Positions 46,201 to 59,397 of a stretch of DNA of 64,000 nt are shown piece by piece (position 1 is the first letter of the stretch; each line of letters starts with the position of its first letter). Made by a program: the position numbers and the translations under genes. Source of the DNA: Glandiceps talaboti (Eukaryota > Hemichordata > Enteropneusta > Spengelidae); contig NC_135561.1 in NCBI RefSeq assembly GCF_964340395.1, forward strand, positions 17,037,865 to 17,101,864, read 5' to 3'. The notes beneath the pieces are model-generated. The model ran no database searches and had not been told where the DNA came from. It worked only from the letters and a program-made list of their open reading frames with translations.

Positions 46201-49200
46201 TTTGCGTCTACCTCACAACTCTTTTTGTCCTACAGTGTGAGATGCTTGGACCATACATATGCAAACGACCATCGATCGGTCGGGGCAATGGAAACAAGTC
46301 CGCTCATTAAGTGTGAATGTCCGTGAAAAGAACACGATCGTGTGTTGTGTAATAAGCCCAAGACAACGTCATTATGATGAAATGTATTCACCAGTATATT
46401 GCATGGCTAGAGAAAAAAATCAATCCCACTCAATGCAAAGTCTGGTTGAGGCCTTTTATATATTTCATTATTTACTTATCAGCTTGTACAACTCTACGGA
46501 GGAGTTAAAAATACCAAGTGATTTTCTCATCAACGACCGGCAGATGTTTTCGCCCACTGTCAAGTTCCAATGCACCTGAGCAAAGCTTTGTTTTATTTTT
46601 TGTTTTGTTTTGATCTCTCATTTACCCGCGCTTTTGCGGTGAGACCTTTTTACATGAAATAGACAATGTGTTATCTCTTTTTTTTAGTGGAAATCGACAT
46701 GCCATTGTTCTTCTGTCACAAAACAAACGCGGCTTTGGTCATTAATGTTTCAGGTCTTCTGTCCCAGGCCCAATGCTTTCTTTTTAGATATTTTTTTTAT
46801 CTCGACATATGTACGAAATAATCGTGTGATTTATGATACCAGTCTTGTGTGAACGAGAACTGACATCATGTAAAAAAAAATGTGAAGAAAAAAATCAACT
46901 TTCACAAATCGTTAAAATTACGTCGATCATATTTTTTGTTCATCACAAACAGTGAGAAAAGTAAGAAAAAGTCAGGGGCAGACAGAAAAGAGAATGTGAA
47001 ATGTATGAAAGGGAACACGAAATACCAGGCCATTCTGAATATCTTTTCGTCCCAAGTGGGACATTCTAGTATTCTACAACAAGATGCAAGTTTCAGGAAT
47101 GTACCATTCTTTAATTCAACAGTAGATATTTAATCCGAGCTCAGTAGAACAATCCTTCTGGAGCGTTCAAAAAAAAAACGAGCACCGCAGGTCTATTATG
47201 AAATCGACATTCCTTAGAACAATGTCCTTTGAAATTAACACGCTCTGAAAGATGCACCGAAAAGGGTGATTTATGTCACATTTCAAGGATGGGATATCTG
47301 CACCCGTCTCTTATCTGACTTCGACCAGAAATCGACAATATGGACATCATAAAACCGGATTTAAAAAGACCAAGTTATTACTCCCCCAGTGATCATTATC
47401 ATGAACAACTCGTAAATATGAAACACAAAAAAGCGGGATTGAAATTGGCCGTAGCTTTTACGTATTGTCTGAAATCTTGGCAAAGTTCATAGATCGATAG
47501 CGGTACCATCTCATTTTATATGGCGCCTTTATCATTTACAGTGCAAAGCTAGTCATAAAATCTCCCTTATACCTATTGTAAAGGTTCGACATACTGGCAA
47601 CCTCACTACCGAATCGTTTTTCCCACCGAAATTAAATTATCAAAAAAATTCCGTTTCGGATATAATTTTCAAGTTAATTTTGGACTTGAACAACAGAAAT
47701 GGTCAGCTTCACTGATTTGGTATAACAATTTTGGGTTAAGAGTGACAGGAAATGGCTAAAATGACGTTTCTAGCTTTCCCTGCATTTTTGGTAGTGAACG
47801 GCATTGGAATGAACCAAAGGTGAACCGAAAATAGAATATACTGGACAGAGTGTGTGTGATATAGTGACATAGTCGTACGCGTCTCCGTGCTCGTCCGCGT
47901 GTCGACACCGGGACTTCGGATTCGGACCCCGGAAAAAAAAAATTTTCATCCTCCGTATTCTATCCACCAAAGTGACAAAAATTCACCAAATGACTTGACA
48001 ACCAATACTCTTTTCGTGAAAGATAAAAACTAACAAGTTTCAGATGATTCATGTGTTTTATTCTCAACCTTTCTGATATATAATTTAAATTTTTCTCCTT
48101 AAAATTAAAAAAAAAAGGCATTCCGATGTTTACTGTATAAAAGCACTATATGATATACAGCACAAGACCAAGTGACCGTACAATTACGAATTTCCCATTT
48201 CGTGAGATGTCACCATCATCATCATCAACTTCCATTCTTCTCATATTTAATTGTAAACGCCCTTACAAAGAAGGATCGTGGGGAATCCTCTATATGCTGT
48301 GGCTATTATTTTGTGAAAATGTAACATTCAGATGATATTCTTGATTTAAAGTGATTATCGCCACTGGTAATCAAATTTCAGAATTAGCACATCACAGACA
48401 AGGGCATTCACGTTGGTAATTTAAACGAGATAGTGACTCGAGAACTTTTGTTTCGGTTTGTATTGTCTCCAAAAAAAAAAACCCTCAAAAGGTGGAGTTG
48501 CGACAAGCGTGACTTTTCACGACAACAGATTCTTGCGTCAAGGAGACCCCGTAGAAACGACTTAGACCGTTTCGGCCGAGGAAAATCAGTTTATTCAAAT
48601 TTGTTCACTCGGGTAGGTTCATATACAAAAACGAAACTACAATGGCTTTCATAGTAGAGTGTTCATGACTGTGCATCAGTGTAGCTGTTGTAAGTTTTTT
48701 TTATGTAATGAAATGCCACACATACCATTGAAAGTGTGAAAACTAAGCTGAGAGAGGCTTTTATTCATAACATGATATATATTGTGAAACGTTCAACGAG
48801 CTAGGGCTTCCTTACACGTGTGTGCGAACAACTTGTATTGTCCCATAGGTTTCATATATAGCATTTCTGAGTCGTTTATATGCGTAGTCATGAGACGCTA
48901 AACAAGCAACGAGAAAGCGTAACACCAATATCATGTTGTTATTTTTTTTAAATTAATGCTTCGATGTATTTATCTGGCGTGCAATGTTTTCTCATTTATG
49001 CACACAGCACCTAAACTCCCAAAACAACAAACATTATTCAAACAGACTGTAAAACGCGCATCGAGCCACGCACGCAAACAAATGTCATTTTTTGTGTGAT
49101 ATTCCAGATTTCTGCGAAAACGGTATGTCCTGCCTGGGATACCTACTATCTGTCAATACGAGGTCCTGAATCAGTGAGACCATGGGAGCAATTTGGACAT

Positions 49201-49486
49201 CGCCCACCATGTTTTTGACGGAGAGAGAGAGACAACACGCTGATCTGACATAGAAGACGATACACCTGGCACTTTCAAACTGAAAGAAAGTGCGAAATAA
49301 ATCTGATAACAAAATAAATACACACCTACTTGTAACGTGAATCGCCTCCAATTTTAGCATTAGTAGAAAGTGTGTGTATAAGTAGGACCTGGCATTAGCA
49401 GTAAACAACTTGGAACATTCGGGTACGGCTACGTATACACATGTATATACGGACTGAGTAAGCTCGAGTCTGGCTCGCAACTGTCA
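43238..49486. other. Upstream flank of the SNAG zinc-finger gene, no gene seen
   Basis: About 6 kb with no recognisable exon on either strand. The first few hundred bases should hold the 5'UTR and promoter of the zinc-finger gene (minus strand), but no TATA box or initiator can be assigned with confidence. Confidence 0.5.
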
Positions 49487-49688
49487 GGTAGTGTGGCTAT
49501 ATGTGCCGAGAGGTGGGATCGGTGTAAACGACGATGGCGTCTCAGGGGGAGGCGTCTTCACTATTGTGTTCGAGGAGTGTGGAACGAATCACGCGTATGA
49601 GTCAATCGACTGCTTTCGGCGGATGACCAATAGCCTGCGCGCTCAGAATGTCCAGCTGTCCGGAGAGCTGTATACATGTATTAGGAAG
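49487..49688 (+). other. Possible exon, function unknown
   Basis: This GC-richer patch follows an acceptor-like CAACTGTCAG and ends at a good donor AGGAAG|GTAACT. One frame stays open across it, ending FRRMTNSLRAQNVQLSGELY plus four codons. A strong-context ATG (GACGATGGCG, 49534) in another frame gives only 30 codons. The product is not recognised. Confidence 0.25.
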
Positions 49689-52600
49689 GTAACTTTTGTC
49701 ACACTGTATTCATTCATAATTAAGTCATACATGTCATTGTGTTCTTTGTTTTCTACATATACGGCGTTGAATAGTTTAAAATAAACGACGCTACCTATCA
49801 ATTAGCAAAGGGGTTAAAACGAAGGGCACCGCGAAACCGTGAAATTGATCAACATGAAGGTTTGAAAAATGATAAACGTTTAAATCCGAGATTATCAATG
49901 TCTTATATGACTCTCATATCTTAGTTCTTAGAAGGGGTTCACATTTGAATCAAAATACTCCGTGATATACCCCTCGCGTCTTCCGGTGACGGTAAACGGT
50001 AACGAAATACACATCACCGCTTCCATGAAATCGACAACTGGGTGTTTAAATGAAATCCAGAGATCACGCTTTCATTTAATTTAATATATTTACATTTTTA
50101 TTTATTTATTTATTTATTTATTTATTTTTTTTTATTTTTTTTTATTTTTTTTTTTTTATTTTTTATTTTTTTTTTTTTTTGGGGGGGGTGAACTGTATGT
50201 CTGTTATGTCACATCCGCATGTATTAATTTAGCGATGCAGTGCCCGCCCAGGAACTGCTGAACGGGTACGACGGACATATAAACACAAACAAAAAATGAT
50301 GAAATTGACAACGTGGTAGTAAAAAAAAAAAAAAAAACTCTTTGAAAAGCCCGTTATTATAACCGTGATTTGTCAAGGGAATTAAATGGTCCTGAAAACA
50401 ACACCGGTATATATGTCTGCAACCCGCACAACTGCTTCCCGGTGTCTTTCAATTGTTTAATGGGAGCACCATTTAACAATTGTAAAACAAACCGACATGT
50501 TTTGTTTCTCTGTTCGAGATCTTTTAAGCATGCAAATTCTTGAAAATGAGTCACTCAACCTTGACTTAAAGTAAAGGTATTTAGGAAGTTGGATAACCAG
50601 CTTCATTCTAATCAAGTAAAATGCCATTTTAATTGCATAGGAGAGAAAATAAGAGGAGTGAAAGAAATTTCCATAAAATGTTTGTCTAGCACATTCAGTA
50701 AATATTGATTGTGACCGTTGCACATATACGTACAGTTGTATATATGTTTTGCTAGGTAGATGCCATCAAGTTCATCGGGCTCATGTCCACAGGATGTGCG
50801 CATTCTTGGTCTCTACTTCGTCAACCAAAGACATTGTCGTGAAGACTAATTTTAAGATGTGGACGTCGTGAGAATCAAGTTTTTTTTTTATAATATGATG
50901 ACTGAAAACCATAAAGAGTTTCTTTTTTACCACAAATCCCCCTCAACAGGATGCATCATCACAATTTTTTTCTGTTACGTAACACGTATGTATGAAAGCA
51001 CTTCCTTCAGTGCGTGGGATCGGGAGTAGATCAACGACTACTCCCGTACACTTTACTGTTAAAATTGAAGGGGTCATTGAGTTACATCCCTATAATACAA
51101 AGGAAAAGATTATCACGATTTCAAAAAAAAAAATCTGACCTGATGCTTGTCACTTCAAAAATATGTGTCAGGAATATAAATACGCCGACGTTCTGTACAC
51201 AGACTTTTACGGTTCTCACACGGAAATATAGCTGTTCGGAAGTCATGACGACTTCAAAGGGATTTTTGAGAATCTGACATTTCCTGAGATGAGAGATGAA
51301 AATATGGTGACGAATTCTTGCTCAATGTTATGGGTTGATGGCGATAACTGCTCTATGTTCATGGTCCGATTATCGTGTAGAGTACACTTTTATTTGTAAG
51401 CCCGGGTTCTAGAGATGACTGTAACCCCTTAAGTTAAACTCAGGGATAACGCCATTGCACAGCGCAAGCAAAACTTGAAACCATTATTTTTGTTTATAAT
51501 ATACGACAAAAATTATATTCCCGCGCAAAAATTTGTGATGACACAACGTATGAATGTTTTGATTCCAAAATGGCCGCCATATATATCTGACGACATCTGA
51601 ATAAATAAAGTAAATTGTCGTTTCCACGTGAACATTTTCGATTTAGTTTTAAGCGAAACAACTCAGATTCTGGATAACTGTCAATTATTTCAATATTTCA
51701 ATAAGTCCAGGTGGATTTTGTCCAACTGGTGAAGATAATCTCCACCAACAAACAAGTACATTAATTTAGTATAGTGTTTCTTGAGGAAGAGTGCTACTTA
51801 AAATTCAAAAGGAACTTGACTTCTGTAAGAGAAGGGCGAGATCACTAAGAAGATTTAAAGGCTCCGGTTCAATTAGAATGAAAATGTAGGTATGAAAAAC
51901 TGCGTCTGACACACCTTTAGTAAAAATTGACCCAGAACAAGATTGCGTTGTTCTGCTGCACCTACTGATATGGAAAAATCAGACTTTTCGTTATTCCTGA
52001 ATGAGCATTTTCTCTCTGGTACGTGGCGAATCCCGCGGACCCCACCTCCTCAATACACATGCCGCAACGAATTAAAATCGTAGCATGTACCCGAAGATTT
52101 TGCATCCCCTGTGTTTGTGCATTTTATTTTAATCCGAAGTCATTAACCCTTATACGAAGTGTTACGTAATTTGATAAACATCTCCGAACAAAACAAAAAT
52201 GGGGTAAAACTCTTGTCTATCAACAGCCCTGACCTTTTTTGCAAGTTAAATTGTTCCATTGGAGACCACCCGTATAGTTGAGATGAATTCAGAGACAAAT
52301 CAACTATACTTAACTTGTTTCATCTCCATCAGTTTCTTGTTTAGTTTGTTGTGTAAGTTGACTCATACATATGCAGTAAAAACAAAGGAACAAAAGACGC
52401 CATCCGTAGTTACGATAACAAAGAATGGTATGTCTTCTGCAACCATTCAGAAAACTAAAACTGGCTTCCAGGCAGTATATGAGGGTGTTTTATATCTCAT
52501 TACTACATTACTAGGGGCAATGTGATACAGGCGTACACGTATACGAAAGTTTAGTCTGTTCTGACATTGCCTTCTTGTGTTATTTTGTTAGTTGCCATAC

Positions 52601-52715
52601 CTCGTACCTCCTAGCTCTCGAAACCGTGCGAAGAAGACGGATGTGATGAAATTGGATGTTTCTGTAGAATTATTTACACTTTCCAAGTTTATAAACGAGC
52701 TCACATGCACACAGA

Positions 52716-52749
52716 CTCCCTCCCTCCCTCCCTCCCTCCCTCCCTCCCT

Positions 52750-52841
<92 letters not shown>
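52716..52841. repeat. (CCCT)n then (CT)n microsatellite
   Basis: About ten CCCT units are followed by an uninterrupted CT run. Confidence 0.96.
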
Positions 52842-52843
<2 letters not shown>

Positions 52844-55324
52844 AATCCTAATTTGAAGTTATGTAGATCAGTGGGTTTCTGCCTATACACATGCGCATAA
52901 CAAACGTGTTGTTTTAATCTCCTATGCGCAATAATTGTCTAGTAGTATTATACACTACTAACGCTAAGTCCTGTGGCTATAACAAAATTATGCTTTCTTA
53001 AACCCGACCTTTCACCTCAACTTGTATTACGTAAAATGATTAACCCGGATATTTTCTTTCTATCCAAATTAGCAGTGTTTGATCAATTTGCCCTGCTTAT
53101 TGTATTTGTCAACTGTTAATTTTGTTGAACAGAAAGAACCCTCTTATTGTCCCGTATAATATGTATGAATCGCCAACGCCGATTCTTACTGAAACGGAAA
53201 TTAACAGCAACCCCTAGCTGTGAAAATTTCTCGTATCAGCGCAGGTGTATGTGGTCAAAAGTTGTGAAATGGTTCTATAAAAGGAAATGTTTCGGACATA
53301 CGCTAACGATCCTTGTTAGATTGAATCTAAAATACCTCCGATTGTTTGTATTGTAAATATATGCAAACGAACACCCGTTCAAGACAATAACAGACAACAC
53401 ACTTGGGAAAATTAATTTTAAAAATCTGACAATTCGCTAATGTTTCTCGTCGTGAGCTGTTGTCACCTTTACTTGAAGTCAGCACAGAGTATAAAACAGT
53501 TTGTGCAAATCATCTAAAAAAAAAACTAGAAATGATCCTTTTTTTATCAAATGAAACCACTTCACGTGCATGAACAATAATACTAATTATGACAACCATA
53601 TCAAGTGAACGTGACCGTTTGAAATCCGTCTCCCTTTTTACATATGTTGATGACCAGCTTGTATTGTTTCGAATGAAACACACATAGAAAGCTGACTCGG
53701 AGAAGAGATATGAAAGAATGAGAAGCACTCGACTCAACACTGAAGTATGAAATAGCCGAGGATAATGTTGTTGTAATTGTTACCCAATACTCAATATGTG
53801 CACACGTGCATGAAACGGTCAGACAAAACGAAAACATATGCCTTTCCGAGCTAACGTTTGTAGTGTTATAAAAAATTGATCTCGTTTACTCATGGGTGTG
53901 CTCGTCGTATTTGAGGGTATCTTTGAATTTTTTGGGGGGCGGGTGAAAAAACCTCTCTTCGGGTTCAGCCATTGCCAACAAAATGGCAGAACTATAATCA
54001 TAATTGGGTTCAATTAACCGATTTAATTCACACAGGTTTAAAACCAAAACAATGAAATCTACCCTGTGTATGTATATTATACTTGTAAGTGATTCTCCTA
54101 GTGTAAATTATCGCTGCAAATGTTAGTATTCTAATTCACAATGATTCGTCATTTTCCCCGAGACCAAGGGCGAACATTAAAACGGAATTGTAGTTAGTAC
54201 TAATCCCACTAAAACAACGAATTATAATGACAAAAAATGAAATTCATGCAATAACACGTGTACGTCAGCTTTCCTCCAGGATTTAATCTACAATCCTGAC
54301 ATTTCACCTGATGTAAAAAAAAAAAATCACCAAGCCTTCCAGGAAGAAAAAAAAAGTTTACAAATAAATTAAGAAGGAAAGTCGCAAGATAAGACGGTTT
54401 GACGCACAAGGAGATGTATTTACCATGGCAAAGCAAACGGCTTTTATAATTCACAAACGTATATTGAGAACGGTGAAATATACATAATGAAAATCGATCG
54501 AACACTGTCTAGTTAAAGTTGTTAATTTCTAGTTACGTAACACCTAACTGAATCGAAATGTCGGATTTTTAAACGCCTAATGTCATTTCTATGGGGTATA
54601 TGACATCTGTCGCCTTCAAGGGTAAATTTATTTTATTGCGCCTTTCTTTTGAAGATTATATACCTAACGTTTATTGAAATATATTACATCACAAGAGATA
54701 AATTAACACAAAAACACCATGACCACACGGTGTGCCGCCTTTTCAACAGAAATAACGAATTGCTCATATGGCGATTTCCTTGTATTGTTCGGGCCATATA
54801 GAAATATTGATCTAACGTATAGCAGATTAAAATATTGTGTGTACTCCGGCAAACAAATATGTACAAGCAGTGAAATTAACGATATGCAGAAATGAAGCAA
54901 GGTCAAACGCCCAACTTGTGTTTGTCTATTTCTGACACGTGTACAGGCAATGGACAATGTAATTAATATCTTACTTTTAATTTCGAATTAATTTATTGGG
55001 ACATTTCTACTTCTATCACGAATGTTTGCCTAAGTGTATTATCTCCGTGGATTGCTGCATAGCATTACGTACATATTTAACTTATATGTGATGCAGTCAA
55101 CTATTTTTTTCTAAACAAGACGAAGGGGATTTCAGAGATCTCTCTTTAACGCCTTTTTATCGATTGACCCAGTCGTCGATACAAATAAACAAAAAATTCT
55201 CGTGCAAATTTAATTACTCGGCTTTTCTTTTGTAACTCACATATCTTTGTTGACCCCCATCCCCAATACACATAGTGATAAATAGAAACAGACGCCTGTA
55301 TCCTTTCTCACAGTTATATTTTCA

Positions 55325-55715
55325 CACAACACAACACAACACAACACAACACAACACAACACACAACACAGCACAACACGGCACAGCACAGCACAGCACA
55401 ACACAACACAACACAACACAAACACAACACACACAACAAACACAAACACAAACATAGACACACGTTCTTACAACACAACACACACAACGCAACACAACTC
55501 AACACAACTCAACACAACACAGCACAACCACAACTCAGCACAAACACAACACAACACAAACACACACACACACACACACAACACAACCACAATACATACA
55601 ACACAACAACACAACAACACACACAACACAACACACACAACCAACACAACACAACACAACACACACAACACACACACAACAACACAAACACAAACACAAA
55701 CATAGACACACGTTA
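55325..55715. repeat. (ACAAC)n array duplicated as a block
   Basis: ACAAC/ACACAAC repeats form two blocks, each ending in CAAACATAGACACACGTT (about 55451-55468 and 55697-55714). The block of roughly 246 bases was duplicated and then diverged in its repeats. Confidence 0.85.
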
Positions 55716-56275
55716 TTGTGTTTAGGCTAAATAAAAGAAATTGTGCGTTTACGATAACACAGACCGACAGGAGTGTAAGCCTAAACAATGTTTTAAACAT
55801 TTAAAACTAAAACATAAGAAATTCTTTGTCTTCTTAACCCTTCATACACGTCTATTTCTTTCTCCAGCAAACGATGTCTGTACACATTTCATCAAACTAT
55901 GGCGACATTCTGGGTTTTTTTTAGGTCGAAGCAATTTTCAAAAACAAAATCAATTAAAAAATAATGTAAAATAAAATAAAATCCAACCTACCTATCCTAT
56001 TTTCTGGGGCCTTGTTATCGAAAATACACAATTGTTGGTTTTCGCCTAAGTAAGTCCGACTAGCTTTAGATGGTTGACTGACAATTAATGGTAAAACAAT
56101 GATATAATATTTAGTAAATAAATACTGCTGGAACTGCATTGAAAGAGGTCAAACAAAACAGTCCTCTAAACTGTAAGGTTAGCTTAATCACGGTTTCGAG
56201 CAATAACTCTATTTTTAAAAACTGACTCGCTATCTCTCTTTAACCCCCAGTTTTTTATGATTAACTGATCACCTA

Positions 56276-56375
56276 NNNNNNNNNNNNNNNNNNNNNNNNN
56301 NNNNNNNNNNNNNNNNNNNNNNNNNNNNNNNNNNNNNNNNNNNNNNNNNNNNNNNNNNNNNNNNNNNNNNNNNNN
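56276..56375. other. Assembly gap (100 N)
   Basis: Exactly 100 N separate ...GATCACCTA on the left from GATCACCTATTGTAC on the right. The repeated GATCACCTA suggests the contig ends overlap. Confidence 0.98.
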
Positions 56376-56385
56376 GATCACCTAT

Positions 56386-56599
<214 letters not shown>

Positions 56600-56838
56600 G
56601 TTGGTTGGTTGGTTATTCAGTCGATTGGTTGTTTGCTTTCTTAGTTGGGACCTTGATGAGTATGATACATTTTTTATCATTTCATGATCATACTTCTTGA
56701 AAAGAATTCTAGAAATTATCCCACTTTGCTCCATTTCCACCATTTTTTCTTTTTTTCCACGACTCGTGATTGCACATCCAACCTTATTCGGGGTATTAAA
56801 GGGGTGTGGTTGGCATAATTTGTAGCCGGGTACCGACC

Positions 56839-56901
56839 GTGAATGAATGAATGAATGAATGAATGAATGAATGAATGAATGAATGAATGAATGAATGAAT
56901 G
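56839..56901. repeat. (GAAT)n microsatellite
   Basis: About fifteen GAAT units ending in GGAT variants. Confidence 0.95.
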
Positions 56902-57633
56902 GATGGATGAAGGCAATAAGAAAGAAAATAAGGAAAAGACAAATGCAAATTATGAGCATGAGAAGGGAGCGTCTTGGGTGTTATTGACATTTGTTTACTA
57001 CTCATCTGCACCATTGGTGTTTTGTTTGTAGACAACATCATGTGGTCAATTAGACCGCTAAACAAAAGATTGACAATAAAATGAAAGGCATCTGGTTAGC
57101 TCTTTAATTATCGAAATTGAGATTTTTTTCTCTTGTTTTTTAGTCTGTGTCCGTTTTTATGGCGAACATTGTAGACATTCAACGCCGCTTCTGTTTTGTT
57201 TTAGACCGCTAGACCGTAACACACACTCGTTACGTTAAGTGCATACGATCGTAACAGCTTTCAATTTTAATCTGCTTGAAGCTTTTTAATTTTTGCACAC
57301 GGTGCCAATCAATCGTCGGGTTCGTTCAAGTTTGGTCAACCGTGTATCCCTGTAGTTCTGGCCTCCGCGATAAATTAACTAGCTGGTTATCTAGAAATCC
57401 ATAAATATAATAATGATGATAATTTTTCTTAGAACATCATTTTCTCATGAATTATTTGTGGCTTTATCAGTAAATTGATTCATATTTCGGAACCTTGAGA
57501 TTTTGTTATTGTGATTAGTGTGTGTGTGTGTGTGTGTGTGTAAAATAATTAATTATTTATAAGTTGACGTTGCTGCTAATTACACTGCTTCCATTTATCG
57601 CTCGAGACCGATTGATCTTTGGTTGTCGTGCAG

Positions 57634-57714
57634 GAGTTTTTCATGTCGGAAGAATTTGTGAAACAAAAAAATCTAAACGCGAAAAATCATATGCAAGTAT
57701 TAGATACTCAGCAG
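57634..57714 (+). other. Possible 27-codon exon
   Basis: It lies between an acceptor-like GGTTGTCGTGCAG and a weak donor CAGCAG|GTTTGT, phase 0 at both ends. It reads EFFMSEEFVKQKNLNAKNHM and seven more residues, hydrophilic and helix-prone. No family is recognised and it may be chance. Confidence 0.22.
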
Positions 57715-58004
57715 GTTTGTTTTCAAAGTTGTTCATTATGGTTCACGTTGATGATTCAACACAAGCCAGCAAGTTTGTTTTTTTGTGTGTGTGATATCAC
57801 TTTAATCTGAACACTTAACATACTCAATTAGCAGTGAACGTTCATCCAGTGGTTAAATTTCCCCGGTGATTCTCTCCCCCTCGAGGGAAATATCTTGTTC
57901 AATATTTAAAATTGCTATACGCAATATAATATGGTGTCTCTTCGACTGTGAAATGTACATTGAAACATTATTGAAATTGACACGTGCTTATGAGTTGTCT
58001 TTTC

Positions 58005-58091
58005 ATGTATGTATGACTGTATGTATGTATGTATGTATGTATGTATGTATGTATGTATGTATGTATGTATGAATGTATGTATGTATGTATG

Positions 58092-58153
<62 letters not shown>

Positions 58154-58220
58154 TGTATGTATGTATGTATGTATGTATACTTCTTTGTTTGTTTGTTTGG
58201 TTTTGTTTGTTTGTTTGTTT
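58005..58220. repeat. (TATG)n then (TTTG)n microsatellite
   Basis: TATG repeats with a few substitutions to about 58178, followed by TTTG repeats. Confidence 0.96.
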
Positions 58221-58314
58221 GATATACTACACATGGCATAGTATCAAACTCTTCCCATACCTTTCAAAGAATGCACTCCCACTGGGCTTGTTAAAGCCCG
58301 TGTTATTTTCTTAG

Positions 58315-58365
58315 TGGCAGCTCTAGAAAAGGAATTCGAAGGAGGTACAAGACCATATCACAATG
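58315..58365 (+). other. Possible 51-base exon, phase 1 at both ends
   Basis: Acceptor TTATTTTCTTAG and donor AATG|GTATGT flank AALEKEFEGGTRPYHN. The YHN ending recalls the start of the cyclic-nucleotide phosphodiesterase metal-site motif, but no following HAxDV exon is visible in the window. It could equally be chance. Confidence 0.25.
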
Positions 58366-58711
58366 GTATGTTATTCTGTTCTGGTTTATAAAGTTCAGGT
58401 TCTTACAGGAAAGCCAAAAGTGTGACCGGCTAGTGCACGATTACAAGTGTGCGAATACTGAAAGTGCACTCAGTTGAGATCTGTCGCTATGTGTTGTTTC
58501 TCTCCAGTAAAAAAAGAAACTAAACAAAAACATCAGCACCTTCGGTTTTTATGTGTACCATGCCATAGTGTATTGTGATTATTGGCGGCTCTTTTAACAC
58601 ACGTGTTAAGTGGTCTCCGACTAATCAAAGAGAATTTTAAGAGTGTACTGGCAAGACTTGTCATTAAACCGTCACACTCTAAAAGTTGGACTGTTAAAAA
58701 TAATCGACATA

Positions 58712-59146
58712 TTAAAGGGGCACAGTCTAACTTTTTGTCTTTTAGATGATAAGTTTGTTTCATAATTGAAATATTCCCCAGTTATATTCAGAATTCTGAT
58801 ATGATAGAAAAAATGACGTAATTTTTTAGTTACCATTTTAAAAAAATACAATTCGGGTTACATCATCACATTTTAACCGCCACTAGCAGTCAAACTGGCC
58901 TGGTCTACGATCCTTACCTCTCTTATAGTTCTAAAAAATCTCTCCAAACTATGCAATGTGAAAGCTTGCTTCTTGTTCTTTTGAAATAATAAAAGAAACT
59001 TATGGGTCCACCATCTTCTTTCTAAGGAAATCATCTTTTTTCTCAATATAGTTAACACAGTATTTAGTGGCCATATTGGATTCTAAAACGGTTTAATTTT
59101 AATAACATTTTGACCTCTATTTAAAAACATATGTATGGCGGCCCCG

Positions 59147-59181
<35 letters not shown>

Positions 59182-59397
59182 TGTTTTTTAAGGAGAATAG
59201 TTTTCTTGTATGAAGTGACAAGAAATGTTTAAACAATTTATTCCGATGAGAAGTTCGCGTTAGTACCTTCAATATGTATATTTTGATCGGTGACGTAATT
59301 TTTTGAAGCTCTTAAAATGCTTGACATTTTGTTGCTTAAATTTTAGATTAAATTTTATCTGAAATGTTGAGCCCAGTTACAGACTGTGCCTCTTTAA
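58712..59397. mobile_element. TTAA-flanked MITE (piggyBac-like ends)
   Basis: The left end is TTAA followed by AGGGGCACAGTCT; the right end is AGACTGTGCCTCT followed by TTAA. The 13-base inverted repeats differ at one position and both abut a TTAA, the target duplicated by piggyBac-type transposases. The 686-base interior is AT-rich with a (TTG)n run (59149-59180) and no transposase frame. Confidence 0.65.

Larger units (their letters stand above)
49689..56275. other. Gene-poor stretch
   Basis: T-rich low-complexity sequence lies at 50095-50180, CCCT/CT arrays at 52716-52841 and an ACAAC array at 55325-55715. Several open frames of 60-100 codons have no recognisable domain and mostly start at non-ATG codons. 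Confidence 0.6.

Noticed and set aside
49085-49480. 131-codon minus-strand frame
   Set aside because: No domain, erratic composition and no splice or promoter support.
56184-56381. Open frame running through the N stretch
   Set aside because: It is made of undetermined bases and carries no information.
58315-58365. Reading ALEKEF as a homeodomain fragment
   Set aside because: The residues after it (EGGTRPYHN) do not match the homeodomain helix 1 loop, and no helix 3 WFQNRR exon is present.
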